NCBI RefSeq assembly: GCF_026340655.1
Contig: NZ_JAPEOZ010000001.1
Coordinates: forward strand, 9,362,001-9,426,000
Source of the DNA: Streptomyces sp. NBC_01275
Lineage (GTDB): Bacteria > Actinomycetota > Actinomycetes > Streptomycetales > Streptomycetaceae
Length of the DNA stretch: 64,000 bases
Direction of reading: 5' to 3'
Within the stretch, counting starts at the first letter, position 1. Each line of letters starts with the position of its first letter. A program made the translations under genes and the position numbers. Of the stretch, positions 9,125 to 17,227 are shown piece by piece. Below the pieces are notes generated by a model. The model was not told where the DNA came from. It saw only the letters and a program-made list of their open reading frames with translations, and did no database searches.

Positions 9125-10018
9125 ATGTCAACCATGGAACGCGCCGCCCTCGGGCGGTCGGGGCTCCTCGCGCCGCCGGAAGGGCTGCCGAGAGTCGGGC
9201 GCTGTCTGGTGATGGGGATCCTCAACGTGACGTCCGATTCCTTCTCCGACGGTGGCCTGTACGCGGACACCCGGCGGGCGATCGACCGCGGGCTGGAACT
9301 CGCCGCCCAGGGTGCGGACATCGTCGACGTGGGGGGCGAGTCCACCCGGCCGGGAGCGCGGCCCGTGTGCCTCGACGAGGAACTGGCCAGGGCCGTTCCG
9401 GTGGTGCGCGAACTCGCCCGGGCCGGGGTGCGGGTGAGCGTCGACACGATGCACGTACCCGTGGCCCGGGCGGCCGTCGCGGCGGGCGCGCGCCTCGTCA
9501 ACGACGTCAGCGGCGGGCTGGCCGACCCGGCCATGGCGCGGACCGTCGCCGCGGCCGGCGTTGCGTATGTCGCCATGCACTGGCGTGCGCCCAGCGACGA
9601 GATGGACCGCCGCGCGGACTACCACGACGTCGTCTCCGACGTCATGGCCGAACTCGAGGCTCGTCTCCGACGATTGGCGGAGGGCGGGGTCGACCCCGCC
9701 CGCATCGTCCTCGATCCCGGACTCGGCTTCTCCAAGCGTCCCGAGCACGACTGGGCGCTGCTGGCCGGTCTGAACAGGCTGCGGGAGCTGGGTTTCCCTC
9801 TGCTGGTCGGTGCGTCGAGGAAGCGGTTCATCGGTGCGGCCCTCGCCGGGGTCGACGCGGGCGAGGGGCCGCCCGGCGGGCGTGACGTGGCGACGGCGGC
9901 CGTCTCCGCGCTCGCCGCCGTCGGGGGCGCGTGCTGTGTCCGCGTCCATGATGTTCGCGGCAGTCTCGACGCGGTGCGGATGGCGGCCGCCTATGTCGAG
10001 CACATGGAACGCACGTAA
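9125..10018 (+). CDS. folP: Dihydropteroate synthase
   Basis: 297 aa. It makes dihydropteroate from hydroxymethyl-dihydropterin pyrophosphate and p-aminobenzoate in folate synthesis. Both family signatures are intact: GILNVTSDSFSDGG at about 33-46 and VGGESTRPGA at about 71-80. DPGLGFSKRPEH and GASRKRFIG are also present. I chose the ATG at 9125, nine bases after AAGGAGG; a TTG directly abutting that site is less likely. It is controlled by the LacI-type operators just upstream and is followed by catabolic one-carbon genes, so this copy probably serves extra THF demand rather than being the housekeeping gene. Confidence 0.88.
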   Translation: MSTMERAALGRSGLLAPPEGLPRVGRCLVMGILNVTSDSFSDGGLYADTRRAIDRGLELAAQGADIVDVGGESTRPGARPVCLDEELARAVPVVRELARAGVRVSVDTMHVPVARAAVAAGARLVNDVSGGLADPAMARTVAAAGVAYVAMHWRAPSDEMDRRADYHDVVSDVMAELEARLRRLAEGGVDPARIVLDPGLGFSKRPEHDWALLAGLNRLRELGFPLLVGASRKRFIGAALAGVDAGEGPPGGRDVATAAVSALAAVGGACCVRVHDVRGSLDAVRMAAAYVEHMERT

Positions 10019-10069
10019 AGGTTCCGCGTTCAGCGCCTCGTGCGGTCGAGGTCGCTTTGCTAGTTTTCG

Positions 10070-10083
10070 CTAGATCGTTTTAG
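10070..10083. promoter_or_regulatory. Operator (site 4) before the second methyltransferase
   Basis: CTAGATCGTTTTAG matches the 14-bp palindrome. It falls in the 165-base gap between folP and the methyltransferase at 10184, so the metF-containing operon probably has its own regulated promoter. A partial, overlapping CTAG-type half lies ten bases upstream. Confidence 0.7.
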
Positions 10084-10183
10084 TGACACCGTGCGGTGGG
10101 TCTGGCCTGCGGGACGGTCCAACCCTTGCCGTGCACTGGATCGATGTGGATCCCCGGACGAACAGCTTGGAAAAGGAGCCGTT

Positions 10184-11527
10184 GTGACCATCCCCTCCCT
10201 TCAGGACGGTATCGACAAGGCCGGATCGCCGATCAACCTGCTGTGGCAGCCGAACGCCGAGCCGTGGACGCCCGAGGTGGTGGCTCGTGAGTACGCGGGC
10301 TGGCGTCAGGAGCAGGCGGCGTGGCACGAGGGCGTGGCCCTGCTCAACCTCTCGCACCACATGTACGACCTGTGGATCGAGGGCCCGGACGCCACCCGGG
10401 TGCTGGCCGACCACGGCGCCAACAACTTCGAGAAGTTCGCGATCGGGCAGGCCAAGCAGTACGTGCCGGTCACCCGGAACGGCCACCTCGTCACCGACGG
10501 GATCCTCGCCCGCGAGGGCGAGAACAGGTACCTGCTCAGCGGGATCCCGGCCGCGCAGCACTGGGTGCGGTACCACGCGGAGAAGGGCGGCTACGACGTC
10601 GGCTTCGTCACCGACCCGTCCTCCGCCTTCCGCCCGGGCGGCGGTGACCCCAAGCTGTTCCGATACCAGATCCAGGGCCCGCTGGCGACGGAACTCGTCG
10701 AGCGGGCCTTCGGCGGACCGTTGCCGGAGACCAAGTTCTTCCACTCGAGCCCGGTCACCCTCGACGGCCGCCCCCTGCGCGCCCTGCGCCACGGCATGGC
10801 CGGCCAGGCAGGCTTCGAGTTCATCGGCTCCTGGGAGCATGCCGCGTACGTCCACGAGGCGCTGCTGAAGGCGGGCGAGCCGCTCGGCCTCATCCAGGTG
10901 GGCGCCCTCGCGTACGCCACGCCCAGCGTGGAGAGCGGCTGGATCCCCTCGCCCGTACCCGGCATCTACACCGACCCGGACCTGCTGGAATACCGCAGGT
11001 ACCTGCCCCTGTTCGGCATCGAGGGCAAGCGCCCGCTCAACGGCAGCCACTTCTCGGAGGACATCGCGGACTACTACGTCTCCCCGTACGAGCTGGGCTA
11101 CGGCAAGTTGATCCACTTCGCGCATGACTTCGTGGGCCGGGACGCGCTGCTGAAGGCCAAGGACGGGCCGCTGCGCACCAAGGTCACCCTCGTCCTCGAC
11201 GCGGACGACGTGCGCACCGTCATCGGACAGGGCAAGGACCCCGGCTTCGTCCTCTCCTATGCCCGGCACCGGGTGGAGAGCGCTTCCGGGCTGGTCGGCG
11301 TGACGATGCAGAGCGCGTCGATCGACCCGGTGGGGACCGTGCTGGCGCAGACGCTGATCGACGCCGAACAGGCCGTACCGGGCACCGAGGTGACGGTCGT
11401 CTGGGGCGAGCACCCCGGCTCCGGCACCGACCCGGAGGCCGACCTCGGCTTCCCCCGCATCCGTGCCACCGTCCAGCCCTCCCCGTTCAACCAGCACGCA
11501 CGCACCCTCTACCGACGCAACCGCTGA
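10184..11527 (+). CDS. THF-dependent O-demethylase, LigM-like (paralogue 2)
   Basis: 447 aa. It is a GcvT-fold methyltransferase resembling LigM (vanillate / 3-O-methylgallate demethylase of Sphingobium) from memory of that sequence: YAGWRQEQAAWHEGVALLNL, SHHMYDLWIEGPDA, KQYVPVTRNGHLVTDGIL, FRYQIQGPLA, LRHGMAGQAGFEFIGSWEHA, ESGWIPSPVPGIYT, DYYVSPYELGYGKLIHFAHD and FVGRDALL. Such enzymes move the methyl group of an aryl methyl ether onto THF, giving a phenol and 5-methyl-THF. GTG start, with AAAAGGAG five bases upstream. It heads an operon with metF and purU, which process the methyl group. The exact substrate is not determined. Confidence 0.87.
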   Translation: MTIPSLQDGIDKAGSPINLLWQPNAEPWTPEVVAREYAGWRQEQAAWHEGVALLNLSHHMYDLWIEGPDATRVLADHGANNFEKFAIGQAKQYVPVTRNGHLVTDGILAREGENRYLLSGIPAAQHWVRYHAEKGGYDVGFVTDPSSAFRPGGGDPKLFRYQIQGPLATELVERAFGGPLPETKFFHSSPVTLDGRPLRALRHGMAGQAGFEFIGSWEHAAYVHEALLKAGEPLGLIQVGALAYATPSVESGWIPSPVPGIYTDPDLLEYRRYLPLFGIEGKRPLNGSHFSEDIADYYVSPYELGYGKLIHFAHDFVGRDALLKAKDGPLRTKVTLVLDADDVRTVIGQGKDPGFVLSYARHRVESASGLVGVTMQSASIDPVGTVLAQTLIDAEQAVPGTEVTVVWGEHPGSGTDPEADLGFPRIRATVQPSPFNQHARTLYRRNR

Positions 11528-11559
11528 CGCCGGCCGACCGAAAAGCGAGACGAACGACG

Positions 11560-12432
11560 ATGAACCCCGCGAGCACGGTACGAACAGCGGTCGGCACGTC
11601 ACTACTCGAGGACTTCTCCCTGGAGATGACAGGGAAGGACGTCCCGAAGCTGGAGGAGGCCCGCGACAGCATCCCCCAGGGCACCAGGATCAATGTCACC
11701 TTCCTCGGCAACGAGGACCTGGAGATGCGCCTGTCGGCGGCCCGGGCGGTGAAGCGACTCGGTTTCGTGCCCGTACCGCACATATCCGCCCGCCGTCTCG
11801 GGTCGCGTGCGGACTTCGAGCGGTTCCTGGCCGGCCTGCACGCCGACGGCACCTCCGACGACGTGTTCCTCGTCGGCGGAGACCCGGCACACCCCGAGGG
11901 CCCCTACGAGGATGCGCTGTCGCTGATCGACACGGGGCTGTTGCAGGAGTACGGCGTCCGGCACGTCGGCGTCACCGGCTACCCGGAGGGCCATCCCGCG
12001 ATCGACGGCGATGTGCTGTGGTCCGCGTTGCAGGACAAGCACGCGGCGCTCGCCGCCCGGCCCCTGGAGGGCGGCGTCATCACACAGTTCGGGTTCGATG
12101 TCGATCCGGTGCTCGCGTGGGTGGAGGAGGTACGGCGCCGGGGCATCGGGCTCCCGGTCAGGATCGGGGTGCCCGGTCCGGCCGGAGTGCGCCGGCTCAT
12201 GGCGTACGCGTCCCGCTTCGGCGTCGGCACCAGCGCGTCCGTCGTCAGGAAGTACGGGCTCTCGCTGACCAACCTCATGGGCACCGCGGGTCCCGACCGC
12301 TTCCTGCGTGACCTCGCCATGGCGTACGACCCCGGCCGCCATGGCGAGTTGAAGATCCACTTCTATACGTTCGGCGGGCTCAGGGCCACCTCGGAGTGGG
12401 CCGCCCGCTTTCGGAAGGACAGCCTGGCATGA
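11560..12432 (+). CDS. metF: Methylenetetrahydrofolate reductase
   Basis: 290 aa. It has the TIM-barrel MTHFR layout: INVTFLGNEDLEMRLSAARA, VPHISARRL, VFLVGGDPAHPEGPYEDALS, VTGYPEGHPAID, ITQFGFDVDPVLAWVEEVRR and LPVRIGVPGPAGVRRLM. In this setting it would run in the oxidative direction, converting 5-methyl-THF made by the demethylases to 5,10-methylene-THF. It begins 32 bases after the demethylase stop, and its own stop overlaps the purU start (ATGA). The family's usual biosynthetic role (methyl supply for methionine) is possible but less consistent with the neighbours. Confidence 0.9.
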   Translation: MNPASTVRTAVGTSLLEDFSLEMTGKDVPKLEEARDSIPQGTRINVTFLGNEDLEMRLSAARAVKRLGFVPVPHISARRLGSRADFERFLAGLHADGTSDDVFLVGGDPAHPEGPYEDALSLIDTGLLQEYGVRHVGVTGYPEGHPAIDGDVLWSALQDKHAALAARPLEGGVITQFGFDVDPVLAWVEEVRRRGIGLPVRIGVPGPAGVRRLMAYASRFGVGTSASVVRKYGLSLTNLMGTAGPDRFLRDLAMAYDPGRHGELKIHFYTFGGLRATSEWAARFRKDSLA

Positions 12433-13334
12433 CCCTCATGCAAGACGCCCCGGCCCGCACCGCTCCGGGCAAGGCGCTCGCCCCGCAGGCCTCGCTCATC
12501 GTGCAGGGCGCCGATGCCACGGGCATCGTCGCCGCCGTGACGTCGGTCCTCAGCGGCCACGGCGCGAACATCGTCTCCCTCGACCAGTACTCCGACAACC
12601 CGCAGGGCGGCGCCTTCTTCCAGCGCACCGTCTTCGGCCTCGACGGCCTCCGGGCCGCGCTGCCCGCCCTGCAGGCCGACCTGGACGAACACCTGGTGGG
12701 CGCCTTCGGGCTGACGTACACCCTGCGCGATCTGTCTGTCCCCAAGCGGGTCGCGATCTTCGCCTCCAAGTCCGACCACTGCCTGCTCGACCTGCTCTGG
12801 CGTCATCGGCAGGGCCAACTCCCGGTCACCGTCGCCATGGTGATCTCCAACCACCCCGATGTGGCCGAGGAGGTACGGAGCTTCGGCATCCCCTTCTTCC
12901 ACGTCCCCTGCCAGGGCGCGGACAAGTCCGCCGCCGAGGCGGAACACCTCCGACTGCTTCAGGGCAACGTCGACCTCGTCGTCCTGGCCCGGTACATGCA
13001 GATCCTCTCCGGCGACTTCATCCATGCCGTCGGTGCGCCGATCATCAACATCCACCACTCCTTCCTGCCCGCCTTCATCGGCGCCGGACCGTACGCCAAG
13101 GCCAAGGAACGGGGCGTGAAGCTGGTGGGAGCCACCGCCCACTACGTCACCGAGAACCTCGACGAGGGCCCGATCATCGAGCAGGACGTCGTCCGCGTCA
13201 CCCACGCCCACACGGCGGCCGACCTCACCCGCCGGGGCGCCGACGTGGAACGCGCGGTGCTCTCCCGCGCCGTGCTGTGGCACGCCGAGGACCGGGTGAT
13301 CCGCAACGGCAACCACACCATCGTCTTCGCCTGA
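12429..13334 (+). CDS. purU: Formyltetrahydrofolate deformylase
   Basis: 301 aa. It hydrolyses 10-formyl-THF to formate and THF. An N-terminal ACT domain (SLIVQGADATGIVAAVTSVL at about 23-42) is followed by a formyltransferase-like catalytic domain with VAIFASKSDHCLLDLL, LARYMQILSGDFI and INIHHSFLPAFIGAGPY, then GATAHYV and DEGPIIEQDV. The conserved Asn-His pair and the GATAHYV block are intact. The start overlaps the metF stop by four bases. Its job here is likely to discharge formyl-THF and so return free THF to the demethylases. Confidence 0.92.
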   Translation: MTLMQDAPARTAPGKALAPQASLIVQGADATGIVAAVTSVLSGHGANIVSLDQYSDNPQGGAFFQRTVFGLDGLRAALPALQADLDEHLVGAFGLTYTLRDLSVPKRVAIFASKSDHCLLDLLWRHRQGQLPVTVAMVISNHPDVAEEVRSFGIPFFHVPCQGADKSAAEAEHLRLLQGNVDLVVLARYMQILSGDFIHAVGAPIINIHHSFLPAFIGAGPYAKAKERGVKLVGATAHYVTENLDEGPIIEQDVVRVTHAHTAADLTRRGADVERAVLSRAVLWHAEDRVIRNGNHTIVFA

Positions 13335-13388
13335 CAGGAGCATTCGCCCGGTGTGGGACGGACGGTCCCGTCGTGCGCCGAGTCCCAT

Positions 13389-13430
13389 CGGGCCGACCGT
13401 CGGCCGCTACGACGACTGACGGTCGGCCCG
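13389..13430 (+). terminator. 13-bp perfect hairpin between purU and folD
   Basis: CGGGCCGACCGTC at 13389-13401 pairs perfectly with GACGGTCGGCCCG at 13418-13430, with a 16-base loop. It lies in the 208-base gap inside what otherwise looks like one operon. It may be an intrinsic terminator or a partial attenuator separating metF-purU from folD-pabB. No U-tract follows. Confidence 0.65.
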
Positions 13431-13542
13431 GTACCGGCGCCGTGAGGCCGTGGTCACGCCGACCGCACGCAGCACGCCTCACCCTCACCCTCGCCCTCAC
13501 CCGGGTGAATCGTTCCGCATGACAAGAAAGCGGTCCGTCACC

Positions 13543-14406
13543 ATGACAACCACGATCGACGGCGCCGGGATCGCCCAGCGGATCCGCGCCCGGGTCGCCA
13601 AGGAGGTCGCCACGGCTGCGGGTTCGGGACGAGTTCCCGGGCTGGCGACCGTCCTCGTCGGCGACGATCCGGCCAGCGCCGTGTACGTCGCCGCCAAACG
13701 ACGCGCCGTCCGGGAGGCCGGCATGCGCGACTTCCACCGCCACCTGCCCCGGCACGCCACGCAGGACGAGGTGGCCGCGGTGATCGACGAGCTCGCCGCT
13801 GACCCGCAGGTCTCCGGCATCCTGCTCCAACTCCCGCTGCCCCGCCACCTGGACGCGGCCACCCTGATCGACCGCATCCCCGTCACCAAGGACGTCGACG
13901 GCCTCACCACCGCCAGCCTCGGTCGCCTCGCCCGGGGCGAGCGGGGGCTGCGCCCCTGCACGCCCAGCGGTGTCGTCGAACTGCTCGACGCGGAGGGCAT
14001 TCCCCTCCGGGGCGCCCACGTCGCCGTCGTGGGCTGGGGTGAACTCGTCGGAAAACCCCTGACCCAGCTGCTGCTGCGGCGCGGGGCGACCCTGTCGGTC
14101 GCGCACGAACACACCACCGATCTCGCGGCGGTCACCCGGCCCGCCGACATCGTCGTGGTCGCCACCGGCGTGCGCGGGCTCGTCGGCCCCGAACACGTCG
14201 CTCCCGGCGCCGTCGTCATCGACGTCGGTATCCACCGCACGCCCTCGGGCCTGGCCGGCGACGTCCGCTCCGACGAACTCGACGGCATCGCCGACCGCAT
14301 CACCCCCGTTCCCGGTGGGGTGGGCCCGATGACCATCGCCATGCTCATGGTCAACACGCTGCGTGCCGCCCAATGGCGTGCCGAACACGAGGCCGCCGTG
14401 GCGTAG
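13543..14406 (+). CDS. folD: Methylenetetrahydrofolate dehydrogenase / cyclohydrolase
   Basis: 287 aa from the second ATG; an in-frame ATG at 13519 is the alternative, and both have weak ribosome sites. FolD interconverts 5,10-methylene-THF and 10-formyl-THF. Active-site features are present: YVAAKRRA (the Tyr and Lys of the family), LLQLPLPRHLD, DVDGL, PCTPSGVVELL and PVPGGVGPMTIAMLM. The dinucleotide loop is unusual. Where FolD proteins normally read GRS--VG-P, this one reads GWGELVGKP, so the Arg that contacts the NADP phosphate is a Trp. Cofactor preference may be changed. Confidence 0.9.
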   Translation: MTTTIDGAGIAQRIRARVAKEVATAAGSGRVPGLATVLVGDDPASAVYVAAKRRAVREAGMRDFHRHLPRHATQDEVAAVIDELAADPQVSGILLQLPLPRHLDAATLIDRIPVTKDVDGLTTASLGRLARGERGLRPCTPSGVVELLDAEGIPLRGAHVAVVGWGELVGKPLTQLLLRRGATLSVAHEHTTDLAAVTRPADIVVVATGVRGLVGPEHVAPGAVVIDVGIHRTPSGLAGDVRSDELDGIADRITPVPGGVGPMTIAMLMVNTLRAAQWRAEHEAAVA

Positions 14407-14443
14407 GGCGCTCCGCAAGCGTTCCAGATGTTCCTCGACGGCA

Positions 14444-14476
14444 CCGCACCACACAGAAGGCCGCACCACACAGAAG
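14444..14476. repeat. 16-bp direct repeat upstream of pabB
   Basis: CCGCACCACACAGAAG occurs twice, at 14444-14459 and 14461-14476, with a 17-base period. A weaker third copy (GCGCACCGCACAGGA) runs into the pabB ribosome site. It could be a slippage duplication or a protein-binding element in the folD-pabB gap. Confidence 0.5.
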
Positions 14477-14502
14477 TGCGCACCGCACAGGAGGCGCGCG
14501 GA

Positions 14503-15555
14503 ATGCACCTGCCCCCTCCCACGGCCCTGCTCGGCGGACATCTCGCCACCGGTCTCGTCGACGTCGCCAGCGATCCCTCGGCCCTCGAATCCAAGGGCTT
14601 CTGGGCCGTGGCAGCCGACTTCGAGGGCCGGCTGACATGCGCCCGCTTCCGCGACGTACGGCGGACCGAGCAGCGTGACCTTCCCGCGGCGCCGTGGCAC
14701 GGACCGCGCGCCGACGCCTGGTCCACCTCGCTCGACCGCCGCGCCTACCAGAACGGCGTGACACGCATCCGCGAACACATCGCGGCCGGCGCGGTCTACC
14801 AGGCCAACCTGTGCCGGGTGCTGTTCGCTCCCGTGGAGACGGGCGCCGACGTCGGGGCGCTGGCCGGCTCGCTGGCACGGCACAACCCGGCGCCGTACGC
14901 AGGCTTCGTCCGCCTCCCGCGGCACGGCGTGGAGGTCGCCACCGCCTCCCCGGAGCTCTTTCTCCGTCGCGACGGAGGCGAGGTCACCTCGGGGCCCATC
15001 AAGGGAACCGGCCGCACCGAGGCGGATCTGCTGGAGAAGGACCACGCGGAGAACGTGATGATCGTGGACCTGGTCCGCAACGACCTCGGCCGCGTCTGCG
15101 TCCCCGGCTCCGTGACCGTGCCGGACCTGTGCGCCGTCGAGAAGCATCCGGGACTCGTCCATCTCGTGTCCACGGTGCGGGGGCGACTGCGCGACGGGCT
15201 GGGCTGGCCCGAACTGCTGGCGGCGACGTTCCCGCCCGGTTCGGTCACCGGGGCGCCCAAGGAGAGCGCCCTGAAGATCATCGAAACCTTGGAGACGTCC
15301 CCACGGGGCCCCTACTGCGGTGGCATCGGCTGGGTCGACGCCGACCGCGGCCGCGGTGAACTGGCGGTCGGCATCCGCACCTTCTGGATCGACAGCGCCG
15401 AGGGACTCCTGAAGTTCGGCACGGGAGCCGGCATCACCTGGGGCTCGGATCCCGAGCGGGAGTGGCTGGAAACCGAACTGAAAGCGAGCCGACTGCTGGC
15501 CATAGCGTCGGCGGACAGCGGGGGCCGCCTCGGCTGGACGCGGGCCGCGCACTGA
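14503..15555 (+). CDS. pabB: Aminodeoxychorismate synthase component I / chorismate-binding enzyme
   Basis: 350 aa. It has the chorismate-binding domain of the PabB/TrpE/isochorismate synthase family: YQNGVTRIREHIAAGAVYQANLCR, ASPELFLRR, TSGPIKGTGR, NVMIVDLVRNDLGRV, PGLVHLVSTVRG, PGSVTGAPKESALKIIETLE and GAGITWGSD. PIKGT and the DLVRNDLGRV block favour PabB. It lacks the 100-150 residue N-terminal domain common in larger PabB/TrpE proteins, and there is no glutaminase (pabA) or lyase (pabC) next to it. With folP in the same cluster it should feed p-aminobenzoate into folate. The start is ATG, eight bases after AGGAGG. Confidence 0.85.
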   Translation: MHLPPPTALLGGHLATGLVDVASDPSALESKGFWAVAADFEGRLTCARFRDVRRTEQRDLPAAPWHGPRADAWSTSLDRRAYQNGVTRIREHIAAGAVYQANLCRVLFAPVETGADVGALAGSLARHNPAPYAGFVRLPRHGVEVATASPELFLRRDGGEVTSGPIKGTGRTEADLLEKDHAENVMIVDLVRNDLGRVCVPGSVTVPDLCAVEKHPGLVHLVSTVRGRLRDGLGWPELLAATFPPGSVTGAPKESALKIIETLETSPRGPYCGGIGWVDADRGRGELAVGIRTFWIDSAEGLLKFGTGAGITWGSDPEREWLETELKASRLLAIASADSGGRLGWTRAAH

Positions 15556-15578
15556 GGGGAAGCAGCACGCGGCCCGCG
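15539..15578 (+). terminator. 11-bp hairpin over the pabB stop codon
   Basis: CGCGGGCCGCG at 15539-15549 pairs with CGCGGCCCGCG at 15568-15578 across an 18-base loop that contains the pabB stop codon. A short CGTTTC follows. It probably terminates the folate operon before the LacI-type gene. Confidence 0.65.
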
Positions 15579-15691
15579 CGTTTCGGGGCGGGCGGCGGCT
15601 CAGCCGGCCCGGCGGCAGCGACGGCGGGCGTGATCGTCGTACGGCGTCGCATGCACGGTGGCGCGGACGCGGGGGAAGCCGACAGTGCGAA

Positions 15692-15782
15692 CTGAATCGA
15701 TCTAGTGACCGATGGGAGAGTGGTGCGAGGAACTGGAACGATCTAGTCGCGTAGGCTAGCGCCTGATGCTTAATCGTTCTAG
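15692..15782. promoter_or_regulatory. Three operators (sites 5, 6, 7) before the LacI-type gene
   Basis: CTGAATCGATCTAG (15692-15705), CTGGAACGATCTAG (15733-15746) and CTTAATCGTTCTAG (15769-15782) match the same palindrome that precedes the methyltransferase and folP genes. Spacing is 41 and 36 bases, the last site being 73 bases before the start codon. This is the densest cluster in the window and indicates autoregulation by the gene that follows. Confidence 0.75.
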
Positions 15783-15854
15783 AGGTCGGACACCACTTCT
15801 GGTGACACCGCTCGTGAAAGGGCGCGTGGTTCGACAGGGAAGGAGTGGGCCGGC

Positions 15855-16781
15855 ATGGGCCGTTCTGGCCGCGTGACGTTGAGCGACGTGGCCAAGGCGT
15901 CCGGAGTGTCGCGGGCGACGGTGAGCTTCGTGCTGAACGACGACCCACGGCAGACCATCTCCACGGCCACCCGGGAGCGGGTGATGGAGGCCGCCCAGGA
16001 CCTGGGATACGTCCCGCACGGCATCGCCCGCGCCCTGCGCGAGGGCTCGTCGCGCATCGTCGTGCTCTATGTCGACCGGGGTATGGAGGGCAACTTCTCC
16101 CGAAGCTATGTCCGGGGCCTGGACGAGGAACTGGCCGAACACGACCACGTCCTTCTCGTCCGGCACGGGTACGCGGCACCCGAGACCACGCAGAAGATCC
16201 TCGACGCCATCGTGCCGCGCGCGGTGCTCAGGCTGGGCGAGGTCTACATGCGGGGACACGAGCCGGACGAGCAGGACTGGGAGAACGGGTTCGCCGCCAA
16301 TGCCGCGCTGCAGATCGGCTACCTCGCCGAACGGGGACACACCCGGATCGCGATGGCCCTGCCCGACCACGACTTCCCGCTGACCGAGGCCCGGCTCGGA
16401 TTCGCCCAGGAGGCCGCCCGGCGGCTGGGACTACCGCCCCTGGAGCGGTTCGTCGTGCCGAGGCCCCGGGCGGCCGGCACCGCCGCGGTCGAGGCGTTCC
16501 GGGCGGCTCACTCGGAGGTGACCGCTCTGGCCGCCTTCGACGACGACATCGCGCTGCGCAGCCTCACGGCCCTGAAGGATCTGGGGCTGCGGGTGCCCGA
16601 GGACATGGCCGTGATCGGCTTCGACGAGACCGAGTACGGCTCCCTGTCCTCGCCCGCGCTCAGCACCGTCCACATCGACGCGGAGATTCTGGGGCGGCTC
16701 GCCGCCCGGGGCGCCCTCGGCATCGACCTGGGCGGCCTGGCCCCGGTGCTCGGCAGGATCGTGGTCCGCGCGTCGGCGTGA
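15855..16781 (+). CDS. LacI-family regulator of the one-carbon/demethylase cluster
   Basis: 308 aa. The N-terminal HTH reads VTLSDVAKASGVSRATVSFV at about residues 6-25, followed by a hinge helix. The effector domain has the periplasmic-binding-protein fold, with VVLYVDRGMEGNFSRSYVRG, TRIAMALPDHDFPLTEARLG and LAAFDDDIALRS, ending VIGFDETEYG. The effector pocket suits a small molecule other than a typical sugar, but this cannot be read from sequence. The start is ATG after AGGAG. Three copies of the palindrome lie upstream, with further copies before folP, the demethylase operon and the first methyltransferase, so it is very probably the regulon's repressor. Confidence 0.9.
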   Translation: MGRSGRVTLSDVAKASGVSRATVSFVLNDDPRQTISTATRERVMEAAQDLGYVPHGIARALREGSSRIVVLYVDRGMEGNFSRSYVRGLDEELAEHDHVLLVRHGYAAPETTQKILDAIVPRAVLRLGEVYMRGHEPDEQDWENGFAANAALQIGYLAERGHTRIAMALPDHDFPLTEARLGFAQEAARRLGLPPLERFVVPRPRAAGTAAVEAFRAAHSEVTALAAFDDDIALRSLTALKDLGLRVPEDMAVIGFDETEYGSLSSPALSTVHIDAEILGRLAARGALGIDLGGLAPVLGRIVVRASA

Positions 16782-17227
16782 GTGCCCGTCGGTGGGCCGG
16801 ACAGGTCCTAGCCGACGCGGGCGGGGGCGGTTCCGTCGGCCCACGCGGCGTCAGCAATGGATGCGGCGCGCAGAGCGTCGCCCGGTGCAGCGAGCCGAGA
16901 GTGTTGCCCGGGTCGCTCGGCGCCTCGGGCGGTTGGTGGCCCGTGTCCGGGAGGAGCTGGGCGGCCGGGTTCCGCGCCATACGCTCGCCCTGGCCGGGCA
17001 GGGCCGCCGGAGAAGCCGCGCTCGGTCCTGCCGCCGACGGCCGCGCCGGTTCTTCCGGTGGTCCGTCCGTGTGTACGCCGACTCGGCCTCGTAGTCGCCA
17101 CGCTCGGCGTGGTCCGCCACCCGGTGGTGGACCGGCGGCACTCCGCTCGGCACAGGCCGCTCAGGCCTCGCCGACGACGCGCCCACCCGCGCTCTGCGCC
17201 GGACCTCCCACGTCCCGCTCGGCCCCG
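16782..17227. other. Intergenic region between convergent genes
   Basis: About 446 bases between the converging LacI-type gene and third methyltransferase. No family-like translation, strong hairpin or operator copy was recognised. Confidence 0.5.

Noticed and set aside
14444..14476. CRISPR-like repeat upstream of pabB
   Set aside because: Only two adjacent 16-bp copies with a one-base gap; there is no spacer structure.
5463..15782. Glycine riboswitch or other RNA switch for the GcvT-like genes
   Set aside because: No conserved tandem aptamer layout was recognised upstream of any of the three genes; the DNA palindromes explain regulation better.
13225..16179. 984-codon minus-strand open frame across folD, pabB and the LacI-type gene
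   Set aside because: It is antisense to well-recognised genes and its translation is Arg/Pro/Gly-rich with no family blocks, a usual effect of high GC third positions.
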